Below are positions 32,807 through 44,211 of a DNA stretch of 64,000 nucleotides, in pieces; positions within the stretch are counted from its first letter, which is position 1; each line of letters begins with the position of its first letter. The notes below the pieces were generated by a model. It did no database searches. It was not told the origin of the DNA and saw only the letters and a program-made list of their open reading frames with translations. Made by a program: the position numbers and the translations under genes. Source of the DNA: Adiantum capillus-veneris (Eukaryota > Streptophyta > Polypodiopsida > Polypodiales > Pteridaceae). The stretch covers positions 8,123,806-8,187,805 of the forward strand of contig CM043954.1 in the NCBI GenBank assembly GCA_014529385.2, given 5' to 3'.

Positions 32807-33900
32807 AACATGGCAAGAAAGCCCGTCCTCCGTGCATCTACGGAACATATTGTCAAACATCATCTTGCTTATAGCACCACCTTTTTCCTTGATCGACAGC
32901 TTTGTGAAGGTTACCTTTATGGCAAGATGGCTCACCATAAATTTCCTAGTCTTCATGCTGCTACAATTGAACCTAGCATACATGTCTACTCAAGTGGAAG
33001 TTGAAGCCATCCTGTGCTGAGCAGTCAACAAGAGACGGCAATGAACACCACTGGATGGTGTCCTGCGAGGAGGTAGCATTATCCTCTATGGAAAACACAA
33101 GCCAAGGTACTGCTGTCCACCCAAAACTGCAACTTTGAGGGACTGGAAACACTGCTGTAATGCAGATTTTCACGCTTCCATTCGCCTCCGATAGGTGTCG
33201 GAGCAAAGGAGAGGCTTGATGGGGTGTGGATCTCTCCTACCACAGCCATCGGAGGGCTCAAAACAGAGAAAAAACAACAAGGTTTTAATGCTGGAAACAA
33301 TATTGTATGAAGAGGATATGGATCGGCAATGCACTGGATCCAAAGCCGGGAAGTCGAAGGCAAGATTAGAGATAGAAAGCCCAGTATCCCCCTCTCTAGG
33401 CTAAAAATGCAGGTCCCTTTTGCCGCTTGATGAGGTTGCTTTTTCCCTCTCCAATTGCGGGTCCTCTTTCATGTGTGCAAGAACAAGCCTCCTTTTGTTG
33501 AACCGGTGCCCGTATGTGTTGAAAGTGAGAGATAGAGGAGAAGAATAAGACACCAAAAAAGTTGTCAAATCCTCCTCCGAAGGCCCCACTCTTGATGGCG
33601 AGAGCGGTCTACTATTGATTTCACAATTTCTACAATGCTATGGACTTGCCGACGATGTTGACAATGATGAGGACGACGACACGTTCGCCTGGAATCTGAA
33701 AAAACGCTCTCACCTCTGCCGGCATCAAGCTCACACCCTTCGCGATCTCACTGAAGCCTACAACCTCTGCGAGATCACCAATGATCTAACTCTGGCTGAT
33801 GATCATGCATCAGCTGTAGGCAAAGCTGAGCCTGATCAAATTGGCCTTACTCTGGAAGCAAACCCCACGTAATCATAAGTGCAGAGTCGACGTGGACATG
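32807..33900. repeat. tandem module 2 (1094 bp)
   Basis: Same order of segments as module 1 (second anchor at 33549) but lacking about 230 bp around 33510, where module 1 has an AACGCAAGG-rich stretch. Diverged by many point changes. Confidence 0.85.
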
Positions 33901-34256
33901 AACATGGCAAGAAAGCCCGTCCACCATGCATCTATGGAACATATTGTCAAACATCATCTTGCTTATATCACCACCTTTTTCCCTGATCCGACAACTTTGT
34001 GAAGGTTACCTTTATGGCAGGATGGCTCACCATAAATTTCCTAGTCTTCATGCTGCTACAACTGAACCTAGCATACATGTCTACTCAAGTGGATGTCGAA
34101 GCCAACCTCTGCTGACCAGTCAACAGAAGACTGCAATGAACACCACCCGATGGTGTCCTACCGGGAGGTAGCATCATCCTCTATGGAAAACACAAGCCAA
34201 GGTATTGTTGTCCACCCAAAACTGCAACTCCGAGGGACTGAAAACGATGTTGTAAC
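33901..34256. repeat. tandem module 3, left part
   Basis: Starts with the anchor at 33901 and is interrupted at 34256 by the LTR element. It resumes at 43236. Removing the insert and one GTAAC gives a 1332-bp module. Confidence 0.85.
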
Positions 34257-34560
34257 TGTTAACCCTCGTGGCTCACGGACACCCTATCGCCTACGACAGA
34301 CACTGTAACCATATTATTTATTTAAGTAGAGTCAGGCACCGGGCTTGTCGGTCCAATAGGAAAAGGGTAAGAGTGATCGCCGATGAGAGGCGCACTCTAA
34401 CTGGGACATTCAAGGGATTAGTTGGCTAAGCATGGGCGCCCAAGTGTGAATGGGGTGAGCTCCTATAAAAGCCAACTAAACCTAATTTTTACTCATTCTC
34501 TCATTTGTGCAATAGAAGAGTGCTCTTGCTCCATCTCCATCTTCTTCTTCTTCACCTCCT

Positions 34561-34593
<33 letters not shown>

Positions 34594-34843
34594 GAGAGTG
34601 TGTGTGCGATCGAGCATTATGAAGGCACGACGGCGGCGAAGCGGTTGAGCGCGGCACGACTGCAGCTTCTTCTTCATCGCGGCGAGGAATCCACCACGAA
34701 GGCGAGCGTAGAGCGGTGAGTGACACACCCTTTGCTTTCTTGAGCTTGCTAGTTTAGGCTTGTTGTGTGCTTGGAGCCGTTTGTGGTTCGCACACGGTGT
34801 ATTGGCAAGTCCCTTGCTTCGACAGTGCGGCAAGGAGCGCACA
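34257..34843 (+). repeat. 5' LTR of the gag-protease element
   Basis: TGTTAACCCTCGTGG to AGGAGCGCACA, 587 bp. It includes the TATA box, a (TG)n(GA)n stretch at about 34560-34595 and the transcript leader. Confidence 0.94.
34464..34470 (+). promoter_or_regulatory. LTR TATA box
   Basis: TATAAAA in GAGCTCCTATAAAAGCC, conserved in the 3' LTR at 42845. Transcription would start roughly 30 bp downstream. Confidence 0.65.
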
Positions 34844-34847
34844 TTTT

Positions 34848-34865
34848 TGGCGCCGCTGCCGGGGA
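34848..34865 (+). other. primer-binding site, TGGCGCC type
   Basis: TGGCGCCGCTGCCGGGGA four bases after the LTR. Plant Athila/Tat gypsy elements carry closely similar sites, usually assigned to Asp tRNA. The assignment here is by resemblance. Confidence 0.8.
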
Positions 34866-34959
34866 TATGCCCTACACTAAGCTCGGTTAACACTTTACGC
34901 TTTTTTGTGGTGCAATCTCTATCATAGGAAAGGCAGGGAATGAGGGTGTGTAGTTGTGT

Positions 34960-35852
34960 GGAGATTTCTGTTTTTTGCGTTTTCTGGTTTGCACTGCACA
35001 GTTGTCATTTCTTGCGTTTTTGCATTTTTTGCATTTTCTGTCAAGTTTGAATTTCTGCAATTTTCTGTGTTTTCTGTGTTAAATTTTTTGTCAAGTTCCA
35101 ATTTCTGCAATTTTTGCATTTTCTGTGTTTTTTTCAATTTTCTGCATTTCTTGCGTTTTTTCAATTTCTACAATTTCTGTGCGTTTTTAATTTTCTGCAT
35201 TTCTTGCATTTCAATTTCTGCAATTTCTGCGTTTTCTGCATTTCTGTATTATATATATATATAAAATAAATAAATTATTTTGTTGAAAAAAAAATCTAAA
35301 AAAAATAAAAATAAAAATAAAATCGGAAAATAAAAACGCGAGTGAGCGGGCGGTGAAATTTTTCGAAAATAAAAAACGTGACTCTTAAAACGGACGGGCT
35401 GGTTTGTATAAAAGATAGATCGGGATCATTTCCCCAAGCCTAAGCCCAAGCCCAAGCCCAGGCCCTGGCCTCAATCCTCAGTCTTATGATATATACTAGA
35501 CTCACTCTTATATATATATCCTACTCCCTCAAGAGAGAATGAGAGCATGTGGGACAAGTCCTCCACTCTCCTCCTTTCTCTTCCCACTTGCACCCTTAGA
35601 CTTTCTAGTTTGGGCCTAGTTCCCTACTGGAAATTGACAGTTTTAGGGATTCCGAGGGCATAGAGTGACCAAACGGAGGGCTGTAAAGCACGGCGCGTCC
35701 CTCCTAGCGATACGCTCGTTTCGAGCTATCACACGGCCCATTCCACGACACGCTCTAAAAAATCTAGCAAAAAAACAAACAAAAAACACGCTAAAAACTA
35801 GTCACAAGGCCTCCTAGAGCAGCTTTTTGACACCTTAGGGTATCAAAAGCAC
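34960..35852 (+). other. leader with T-rich simple repeats
   Basis: From 34960 to 35250 the plus strand repeats TTTTCTGCATTT/TTGCGTTTT-like words. An AT-rich and A-rich run follows at 35255-35330. A hexamer repeat (AAGCCC) lies at about 35436-35465. No gene is seen; this is the untranslated leader of the element. Confidence 0.7.
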
Positions 35853-38800
35853 ATGCACTTACGCTCTGGGCGGGTGCTAGAACACGAGCATATTGAGGGT
35901 GCCTCTGTTCATACGGACACCCATTACCCATCCACGATAGGCTCTAGACCCTCATCTGGGACACAAGGTAGCACCACCCAAGACCCTAAAATAGCCGCTA
36001 GTGATTCCTCCTCCGACTCAGAAATCATGGAAGCATACCCTACCCAAAACACTGAGAGAGAAGGCCATGCACCTCCCGAAGCTCCACAGCCTAGTACTAG
36101 TATGTTTAGCCGTTTCATGGAAACACTAGGTAGAGCTACTCGCTCGGAACCTGATGCAAATGAAGCACACGAAGGGGGTGGGGAAGTGGACTCTCCTTTC
36201 ACATCGCACGTGGACCCCACACCCCCAAAGAGTGTCCATGTGGATATCCTACCAACTTCTTACCAAGAAGGCCCTGTTGAGCTGCCTCCTTCAGAAGTTC
36301 CCTCTAGAGTACCGTTGGTGACAAGTAAAACCACGGGGAGCAACATTGCTTCTACCTCACAAGAAACCGTTAACACGTCGACTCTAGAAGGATTGTTCAT
36401 TAATGATCATTGGACATACGAACTCCACACTGAGGTGTTGATGGATCTACACTCTGGCCACGCCTACCATGTAGGATGGATAGAGATTGTACAATCCACC
36501 TCTAGTGCCACGAGCATCGAAGATCAACAGAAAATGATCTGTAATGTTATCCATGGCATTATTCAATCAGAAAGGCAAAACCAAGGGGTAAATATACTCT
36601 CAACTGGCCCCATGAGATTTCTGGATACGAGCAAGGCTCAACAGCCTACTCTATCACAAATGGAGACTCCTCTAATGAGCCCCATGGACCCATCTTACGT
36701 CATTTCACCTGGGGTCTCTATGCAATCTGAGCCTCCGAGCGAAAACTTTAGCTTCCCTAACTTGGCTCAACCCTCTATTAAGGAAAACCCAGTGCTCACT
36801 CCAGGGATAAGCCTGACAGAGAATGTACCGATGACATCTACGGTTAGCGCAGTGCCACTACCTAGTGTCGTAGTACCTAATATGGGGCCTCGACCGTATG
36901 TGCCTCTAGCCCCTTATGCACACATGGCCCCCACACCTCCAATTGTACCACTTGCTTATGCTCCTCGAGTGCCGCTCCCTAGCCCTTATCCGAGTGGACC
37001 TATGCCCGGTTATGTTCCATATCCTGCATCATCCACACATATGCCAAGACCGGCACCCGTCCCTCTCCCACATATGATTCCAAGAGTACCTCCACCGGCC
37101 CTGCCTCCTCACATAGGTGACTTGGCAGCGTTTGCTCAAACCATAGGTCGATCTATCGCGGAAAATATGCGTCATGCATCTGATAGAGAGCCTAGAAGTA
37201 AGGCAGTACAAATTGCCAAACTCACGCAAAAATTCAATGGGGACGAAGATGCTAGGAAACACATTGAAGTGTTTGAACAAGTATGTGATTCCTTAGGGGA
37301 ACGCAACGAACTACATAAGTGCAATGCCTTAAGCTTGACATTAAGTGGGAAGGCTGGAGATTGGTATAGAACCCTAAGGGTGGACGAGAAAACAATCTAC
37401 CCTACCCTTCGAAGGTTGTTTCTAAAGGAGTACATACGAGAAGGTGTGCTTTGGGGTGTAGCATCTCAGCTACAGAAGGCCGAACGTAAGGAAGGAGAGT
37501 CAGTAAGGGACTTCATTAGTCGTCTAAAGCACTTAAACTCTCGCTGCCCTGTAAATGAGCGCTTCAACAATAACCAACTGCTTGATCGATTCATTTGAGG
37601 GTTGAGGAATGAAGGAATCTATAATGGACTAGTGATTAGAGGTATCACAACCTGGGAAGATGTCACTGCCAATGCAATCCAATTAGAGGACAACTTGATG
37701 ATAGCACGCATGAGGGTGTCTACTGACACGAGATCCACTAGCTCACAAGCCATTGAGTATGAACCCATGACTGCAAAGCCCATTGCCAATGAGCCAAAGG
37801 TATTTGAGACATTCTTGACAGACCTCACCAAGGCAATCCAAGAGTCTCTTAAGGATAATCGACCCCCTCAAAATAGTCACATGTATCCAAGAAGGGAGCA
37901 ACAATGGTGTTCCATTTGCTTAGGTCCACATAGCACTAGTGAGTGCCCTACGTTTAGAGTAAAATTTAATGGAACTTGCAACGCATGTGGTAGGTATGGT
38001 CACCAAGCTAAGGATTGTTTAATGATCAAACGTATGATGGCAAATAGACCACCTGTAGCCTGAACGGATGCACCTCGAGCTCCTGTATTGATGCCCGCTC
38101 CACCTGTTGAGCAACTACCGCAACTCATGGTCCCTAGATCTCAAAATGTTGTACAAGCTACACCGCTACCACCTCCTGTGCTAGGACCGCAGCCCCCGCA
38201 TCCAAGGGTCGCCCCTATGAACCAAGTGGGTTGCGAGCCATCTAATGCTTATGCAGATGGTTGTGAGGAGGAAATAGACACTAGTATTGCCTACGGACTT
38301 GATACATTGAAAGAGTGTCCTATATACTACATGGAAGATTGTTGGGGGCAAGTCAAGACGGTTTATCAAGCTGCTGCTCTCGCATCCAGAGGTCAAAATA
38401 TCAACACCCAGGCTAGGAGGCCACCTCTTCAATGCTACGAGTGTGGTGGACCACATCGAGCAGCGGAGTGCCCTATTAGGCTGCAAAAGAATGCTGCACA
38501 GATGCAAATGAATCAAGGGAGCACGTCTGCAATGCCAATACTCACATGTAATTGTTGTGGCATAGATCACTTGATTGCCCAATGCCCCTATAACACAAAT
38601 GCGCCTAAAATCACACCCCTGAATTTGGTCAAAATTGCTAGTGTGACATCGCCAATACCACCCGTCGCACCCGCTTATGCGATTACACGGTCCATGCTTC
38701 AAGGGCCAGGCCATATCCTCGAAGAGAGAGATACCGCATCAGTTATCCAAGCAAAGAAAAAGAAGACACGAAGGAAGAAGTCGCAGAATACGGAAAATTC

Positions 38801-41033
38801 AAAGCCAAGTTCCAAAACAAACATAGGAACAGGAGATGACCCCGTGTATATGAATGACCTCGAGGATGATTCAGATTCAATCGAGACAATGGAGACTAGA
38901 ACCAATACCACAAGGAGAAAGACCAACACAGAAAACCGTAACATGGAACCAAATGAAAACCGAATAAGAGAAAATCATAAAGAGCCTCTGAAAACACCAC
39001 AAGTGTTTCCAAATCCAATCCAAGACCCCCAAGATAAACCGCAGGGGCAAAAAGGGAAGAATCGTAAAAAGAAGATTGGGACGTACCCAAACCCAGTAGA
39101 CGAGATTAAGCAAGTGAAACATCTAAGAGGTTTAGTGGAGAAGACTCAAAGGAAACTAGAACCAGAACCCATGCATGTCAAAATTCATGACACAGTGTTT
39201 CCCACGCAAGTTCATCCACCCCACATGAACCATAGACCGTTAGCCATATCTAGTATCATCCAAGAAGGGAGTGAGGACGGGACATCAGAAAGTGAGCATA
39301 CACCTTTCTTGTTGGAAAGGATGTTTAATGAAGGAATACCTGATCCCATTGAGGAATATGAGATTCCATCCTCACCAGTTCCTAGTCAAGGACCTACACC
39401 CTGCAAAATGCCAATGAATGTTGCCAAACTAGTGGACTTCATGTCTTCTGAGGTCCGAACCACGATCATAGCAAAGCTGTATGGAGATCCTGAGTTATTC
39501 CTTGCACTTCGAGCATTCCTTAACGAAGAGCTACGAACGGGATTACCGCAGTTTGCGCAACCAAATAGGCCTGACTCGATTATGATTGATGAGGAAAATC
39601 ATGTGCAATCACTTGACTTAGATGGACACGAGTCTGTGATCGAGGTACCCATTAACGAATTAGGGCAGTATTTTGAAGGCGACGAGTCTAATGCGACCCT
39701 ACCCATCACTACCAAGGGATTAACTATAAAGGGAATTCTTGATGGTGGTGTGGGAGTTAGCATCGTTACAAAAGATTGTTGGGAATCCATGGGAAAACCC
39801 CGCCTCAGTGTTACTAACATTGTGGTAAAGATGGCAAATGGTACCATAGCCAAACCTATGGGGATGCTCAAGGATCTTAAGATCAAAGTTCTAGGACACA
39901 AGGTACGACATACGTTCATTGTAATGGATTTCTTTAAACACCTTATGTCATATGAAATGATTTTAGGACGACCATTCATGAGGGAAGCACAAATGGTTCA
40001 TGATTGGTCTAAAAATCATGTCTATTTGCAATTCCAAGACTCTGTCCTTAGAGTGGATTTGGTGACTGGTAAGGTACACCCCTTAGGGAGTAAAACCATT
40101 ATTGATCATCGCTCTGACACCACAGTTCACTCGGCCCCACTACAATATTGTTACACTTGTAAGAAGGATACAGACATTGGCCAAGATTCTCCTTATATGG
40201 ATATCCTACCTGGGATGACTGAGTCGGACAATGTGGATTGGGTCCACCTAGCATCAACCATAGACACTTGGGGAAATAGGGGGACGACCTGGGTAACACC
40301 TGAGGGGGATGAAATGCCTATACCCTTAAATATGCTACAAGCAATGCATATCGCTTCCGACAAGACTCATCCTAATGTAACGAAGAAAACATACAAGTGG
40401 GTCCCTAAAGCTTCTTTAGTGACCATAGCTAGTGCTAAAAAACAGAAGCCTTGTAAGAAACGTACCACTCGCTCCAAGAAAAGTAAGAAAATGTTGCGAT
40501 GGATCCCTAAACGACTATTGGAAGCCCAAGGCTACTATCAAGGAAATGATCAAATCTGGGTGCCAAAACGTAGATTGTTCTCTTACCTATCACCTGACCC
40601 AAGTGAGCCCAATCCCGTAGCTCCAAAACGAATCAATGATCGTGGAAAGGAAAAAATCATAGAATGCTACACACCCGCTCCCGAGCTAGTTTGGGTACCA
40701 AAGAAAGAACGATTTGTTCCACCTAGCTCAGGAAGGGGGGAGTCCCATGAAGATTCTAGCTCCTCATGTAATACATCCATAGAGGTAAAAGCTTCTACAC
40801 AGCCTCCATCTATAGTAGTGGACCTCCATGAAGCTACAAAAGAATCCACACCTCCCAGTGTTCAAGAATCACCTGATGAACCACTTCAAATTCGATCCTG
40901 GGAGAGTACCTTACCACCCTTGCAACTTGACGAGGCACCTAGGGTAATAGAAAACTACTGGCAAAAATCCTCACCTATTACCAACTGGAACAATTGGTTT
41001 CAAAGGGTGACAAGCTCATTTCAAACGGTATGA
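35853..41033 (+). pseudogene. gag-protease ORF with W-P-K tail, two in-frame TGA stops
   Basis: One frame of 1727 codons is interrupted only by TGA at 37596-37598 and 38061-38063. It starts MHLRSGRVLEHEH. A proline-rich N-terminus (to about residue 440) is followed by a retrotransposon gag domain (about 449-580, KFNGDEDARKHIEVFEQ and GKAGDWYRTL). Four CCHC-like knuckles follow: CSICLGPHSTSEC (687), CNACGRYGHQAKDC (708), CYECGGPHRAAEC (860) and CNCCGIDHLIAQC (898). A lysine-rich linker leads to a retropepsin-like domain (about 1290-1420) with LDGGVGVSIV in place of the usual D-S/T-G and a C-terminal MILGRPFM. The tail has four W-[VI]-P-K motifs (about 1516, 1550, 1569, 1613). The ORF ends there with no polymerase. 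Confidence 0.9.
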
Positions 41034-42637
41034 TCTACCCAAGGAAGGGGGGAGTGTTTGCTGACAGTCATCATTCACTTGCTTCCCTCTCAACCTTTCT
41101 CCCTGACCTCTTAATCTCCGATCTTAGGGAATGTACATATAAAGCTTTATACTCACAAAAAAAATTAAAAAAAAATAAAGAGCAAGAGCAATTAGCAAAC
41201 GAGTATGCACAATAAAAGTCAAAACATTGACTCAGACCTACACATGTCACATCTGGTACAGTGAAACAGAAACCTATGCCATAAAACACCTTCGATCCTC
41301 ATCACTTGAGTGATGGAGGGTAGGTAAAATTAGTACGATAGGAGTGTTTCTGTTTTAGAGTTGAGAGATTAGTGAAGTTATCTTTTCCCACTAATGTGCC
41401 TCCTGGAGGTATTCCTTTTGTTTCCTAGTGTGTACAGGAGCGTGTTGCTATTGATAGGATTTGGACCTTCATGGAACCTTTCTCTCGTTCACACTTCAAA
41501 TCAAGCGCGACCATCGACACAAACAGGTGTTTCTTGTCCATTAGCATTGCCCTTATCTTTTTGCATCCATGTTTGTCTGCTTTGATTGTGATTGGTAGCA
41601 TAATATTCAGCGCATTGGCTTAGTATCAAACATTTAATTCAATGTAGTGTTTTGTCATAGTCACTTGTCTAGGTTTAAAAATCAAGCAGTCCGACTAAGC
41701 TAGTTTGACCAAGCTAGGTATTAGAAATCTTCTCTTAATACCATGGGGAATGCCTTCCTAATAAGCAATGGTTACTTAGGTTATTAATCCGATTTAGGCA
41801 GCATTGTGTGAAATGTACTAGGGCTTTCTAGTGGGCTTAACCCTATTGACCTTTAGCTTAAGTATTATAAAGGGAGTTTACTAATGTGATGAGCCTGGGG
41901 AGGGTAACAGTGTTATATGACCCCCCAAAGTTACAAATTAAAATGCTAAAAATGAACAAACAAAAAATCAAAGTGCCACAATGTAAAATTTTAAGCTGGA
42001 AGAGAAATCTCAGCTTGATTTGGTACTTCACTCACATGTATTGCCTATGGTACTTGAGCCCTAGAGGTTCCCAGTGTGGGCGCTTTTCCTTGAGAAGCAA
42101 AAAACCCAAGGCATACAAAATAAGCACACACGTCACATGATTGTGACCCAAAGTAAAAAAGTATTAAAAAAAGATAAAGAAAAATTAAAAGACTTCCATT
42201 GAGCTTACAGTTAACATTTCAAGCTTTTGTTTGCAGTTGTGAGAAGCGAGTTGGCTAATCAAAGCTGAAAAGCATAATTAGGGAATCTTGCATTTAGATA
42301 ATCTTCTTAGCTTAGCTAGTACTAGAGTAGTTGTTTTAACCTTAGTCATAGCTAACTAATTGATAGACTCACCCATAAGCTCAAAACTCTTGATTAATTA
42401 ATCTACTCAAAGTGCAATTTATTTGTCCTTAATGGCAGTCTAACATTTCATAAGTCTTGCAATTACTCATTTCCACATGTACTTTACATTCCCCTCATGA
42501 TTTATGGCAATATAATTCCGCTTGCTAAAACAGTGACTTTGCCTTGCACATTCAAATCTAGATGCTCTACAACATGGACAAACCAAGCTTCAACTCAATA
42601 GCTTCCGAGGACGGAATCTACATCAGGAAGGGGGGCA
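41034..42637 (+). other. 3' untranslated region with two polypurine tracts
   Basis: AGGAAGGGGGGAG at 41041-41053, followed by TGTTTGCTGACAG, looks like a polypurine tract plus LTR start. The true tract is AGGAAGGGGGGCA at 42625-42637, directly before the 3' LTR. The 1.57 kb between has no credible gene. A short frame ending IASEDGIYIRKGGM just before the second tract may be the end of a lost ORF. Confidence 0.65.
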
Positions 42638-42942
42638 TGTTAACCCTCGTGGCTCACGGACACCCTATCGCCTACGACGGACACTGTAACCATATTATTT
42701 ATTTAAGTAGAGTCAGGCACCGGGCTTGTCGGTCCAATAGGAAAAGGGTAAGAGTGATCGCCGATGAGAGGCGCACTCTAACTGGGACATTCAAGGGATT
42801 AGTTGGCTAAGCATGGGCGCCCAAGTGTGAATGGGGTGAGCTCCTATAAAAGCTAACTAAACCTAATTTTTACTCATTCTCTCATTTGTGCAATAGAAGA
42901 GTGCTCTTGCTCCATCTCCATCTTCTTCTTCTTCACCTCCTT

Positions 42943-42985
<43 letters not shown>

Positions 42986-43230
42986 TGTGTGTGCGATCGA
43001 GCATTACGAAGGCACGACGGCGGCGAAGCGGTTGAGCGCGGCACGACTGCAGCTTCTTCTTCATCGCGGCGAGGAATCCACCACGAAGGCGAGCGTAGAT
43101 CGGTGAGTGACACACCCTTTGCTTTCTTGAGCTTGCTAGTTTAGGCTTGTTGTGTGCTTGGAGCCGTTTGTGGCTCGCACACGGTGTATTGGCAAGTCCC
43201 TTGCTTCGACAGTGCGGCAAGGAGCGCACA
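42638..43230 (+). repeat. 3' LTR of the gag-protease element
   Basis: 593-bp copy of 34257-34843, with a longer TG repeat and about six substitutions. Confidence 0.94.
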
Positions 43231-43235
43231 GTAAC

Positions 43236-44211
43236 ATAGATTTTAGTGCTTCCGTTTGCCCCCGATAGATGTCGGAGCGAAGAAGAGGCTTAATGGGGTG
43301 TGGATCTCTACTACCACATCCGTCGGAGGGCTGAAAATAGAGGAAAAATAGCAAGGTTTTATGGCTGGAAATAGTGTTGTGTGAAGAGGATATGGGTCGG
43401 CAATGCATAGGATTCAAAGCCGGGAAGTCGAAGGCAAGATCAGAGGTAGAAATCCCAGCATCCCCCTCTCCACGCTAAAAATGCAGGTCCCTTGTGCCGC
43501 TTGATGGCGCTATTTTTTCCCTCTCCAATTGCGCGTCCTCCTTCACGTGCTCCAGAACAAGCGTCCTTTTGTCGAACCGGTGTCTGTATGCGATTAACGC
43601 AAGGACTCAGAGTTAAAGCGAAGGTGAAAATTAGACAAGGCTTGTGTGTTGGACTCCAACAACAAGATCTTAGGGCTGATCTGGGGCAATCCCTTCGGGG
43701 ATGAGAGAGAAGGGAGGAGCGATGGGGCTGATTTGGCTCCATAGCGAAGAAAACGCATCCTGAGAGATGAAAATGCTGGCTGTTTGTAGAAAACACAGAC
43801 AAAGTGGTAAACATTGTGCATGAAGGTGTTGAGACTGAGAGATAGAGAGAGAAGAATAAGACACCAAAAAAGTTGTCAAATCTTCCTTCGAAGGCCCCAC
43901 TCTTGATGGCGAGAGCGGTCTACTATTGATTTCACAATTTCTACAATTCTATGGACTTGCCGACGATGTCGACGACGATGAGGACGACGACAAGATGGGC
44001 TGGAATCTGGAAAAACACTCTCACCTCTGCCGGCATCAAGCTCACACCCTGCGTGATCTCACTGAAGCCTACAATCTCTATGAGATTGCCAATGATCTAA
44101 CTCTGGCTCATGATCGTGCATTAGCGATAGGCGAAGCTGAGCTTGATCAAATGGGCCTTACTCTAGAAGCAAACCCCACGTGATCATAAGTGCAGAGTCG
44201 ACATGGACGTC
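43236..44211. repeat. tandem module 3, right part
   Basis: Resumes module 3 (second anchor at 43860) and runs into module 4 at 44212. Confidence 0.85.

Larger units (their letters stand above)
34257..43230 (+). mobile_element. gag-protease LTR element without polymerase (TR-GAG-like)
   Basis: An 8974-bp plus-strand LTR element with LTRs of 587 and 593 bp, a TGGCGCC-type primer site, a polypurine tract and the exact target duplication GTAAC (34252-34256 and 43231-43235). The LTRs differ by about six substitutions plus TG/GA repeat length. The only long coding region carries gag, zinc knuckles, a protease-like domain and a W-P-K tail. No reverse transcriptase, RNase H or integrase is seen, so it would need an autonomous partner. 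It is inserted in tandem module 3. Confidence 0.92.

Noticed and set aside
34956-35264. Plus-strand frame rich in Phe and Cys (102 codons)
   Set aside because: It is the translation of a T-rich simple-repeat leader, not a metal-binding protein.
37596-38063. TGA stops as programmed readthrough or RNA-edited codons
   Set aside because: No readthrough context or stem-loop is evident; C-to-T decay explains both more simply, though sibling copies should be compared.
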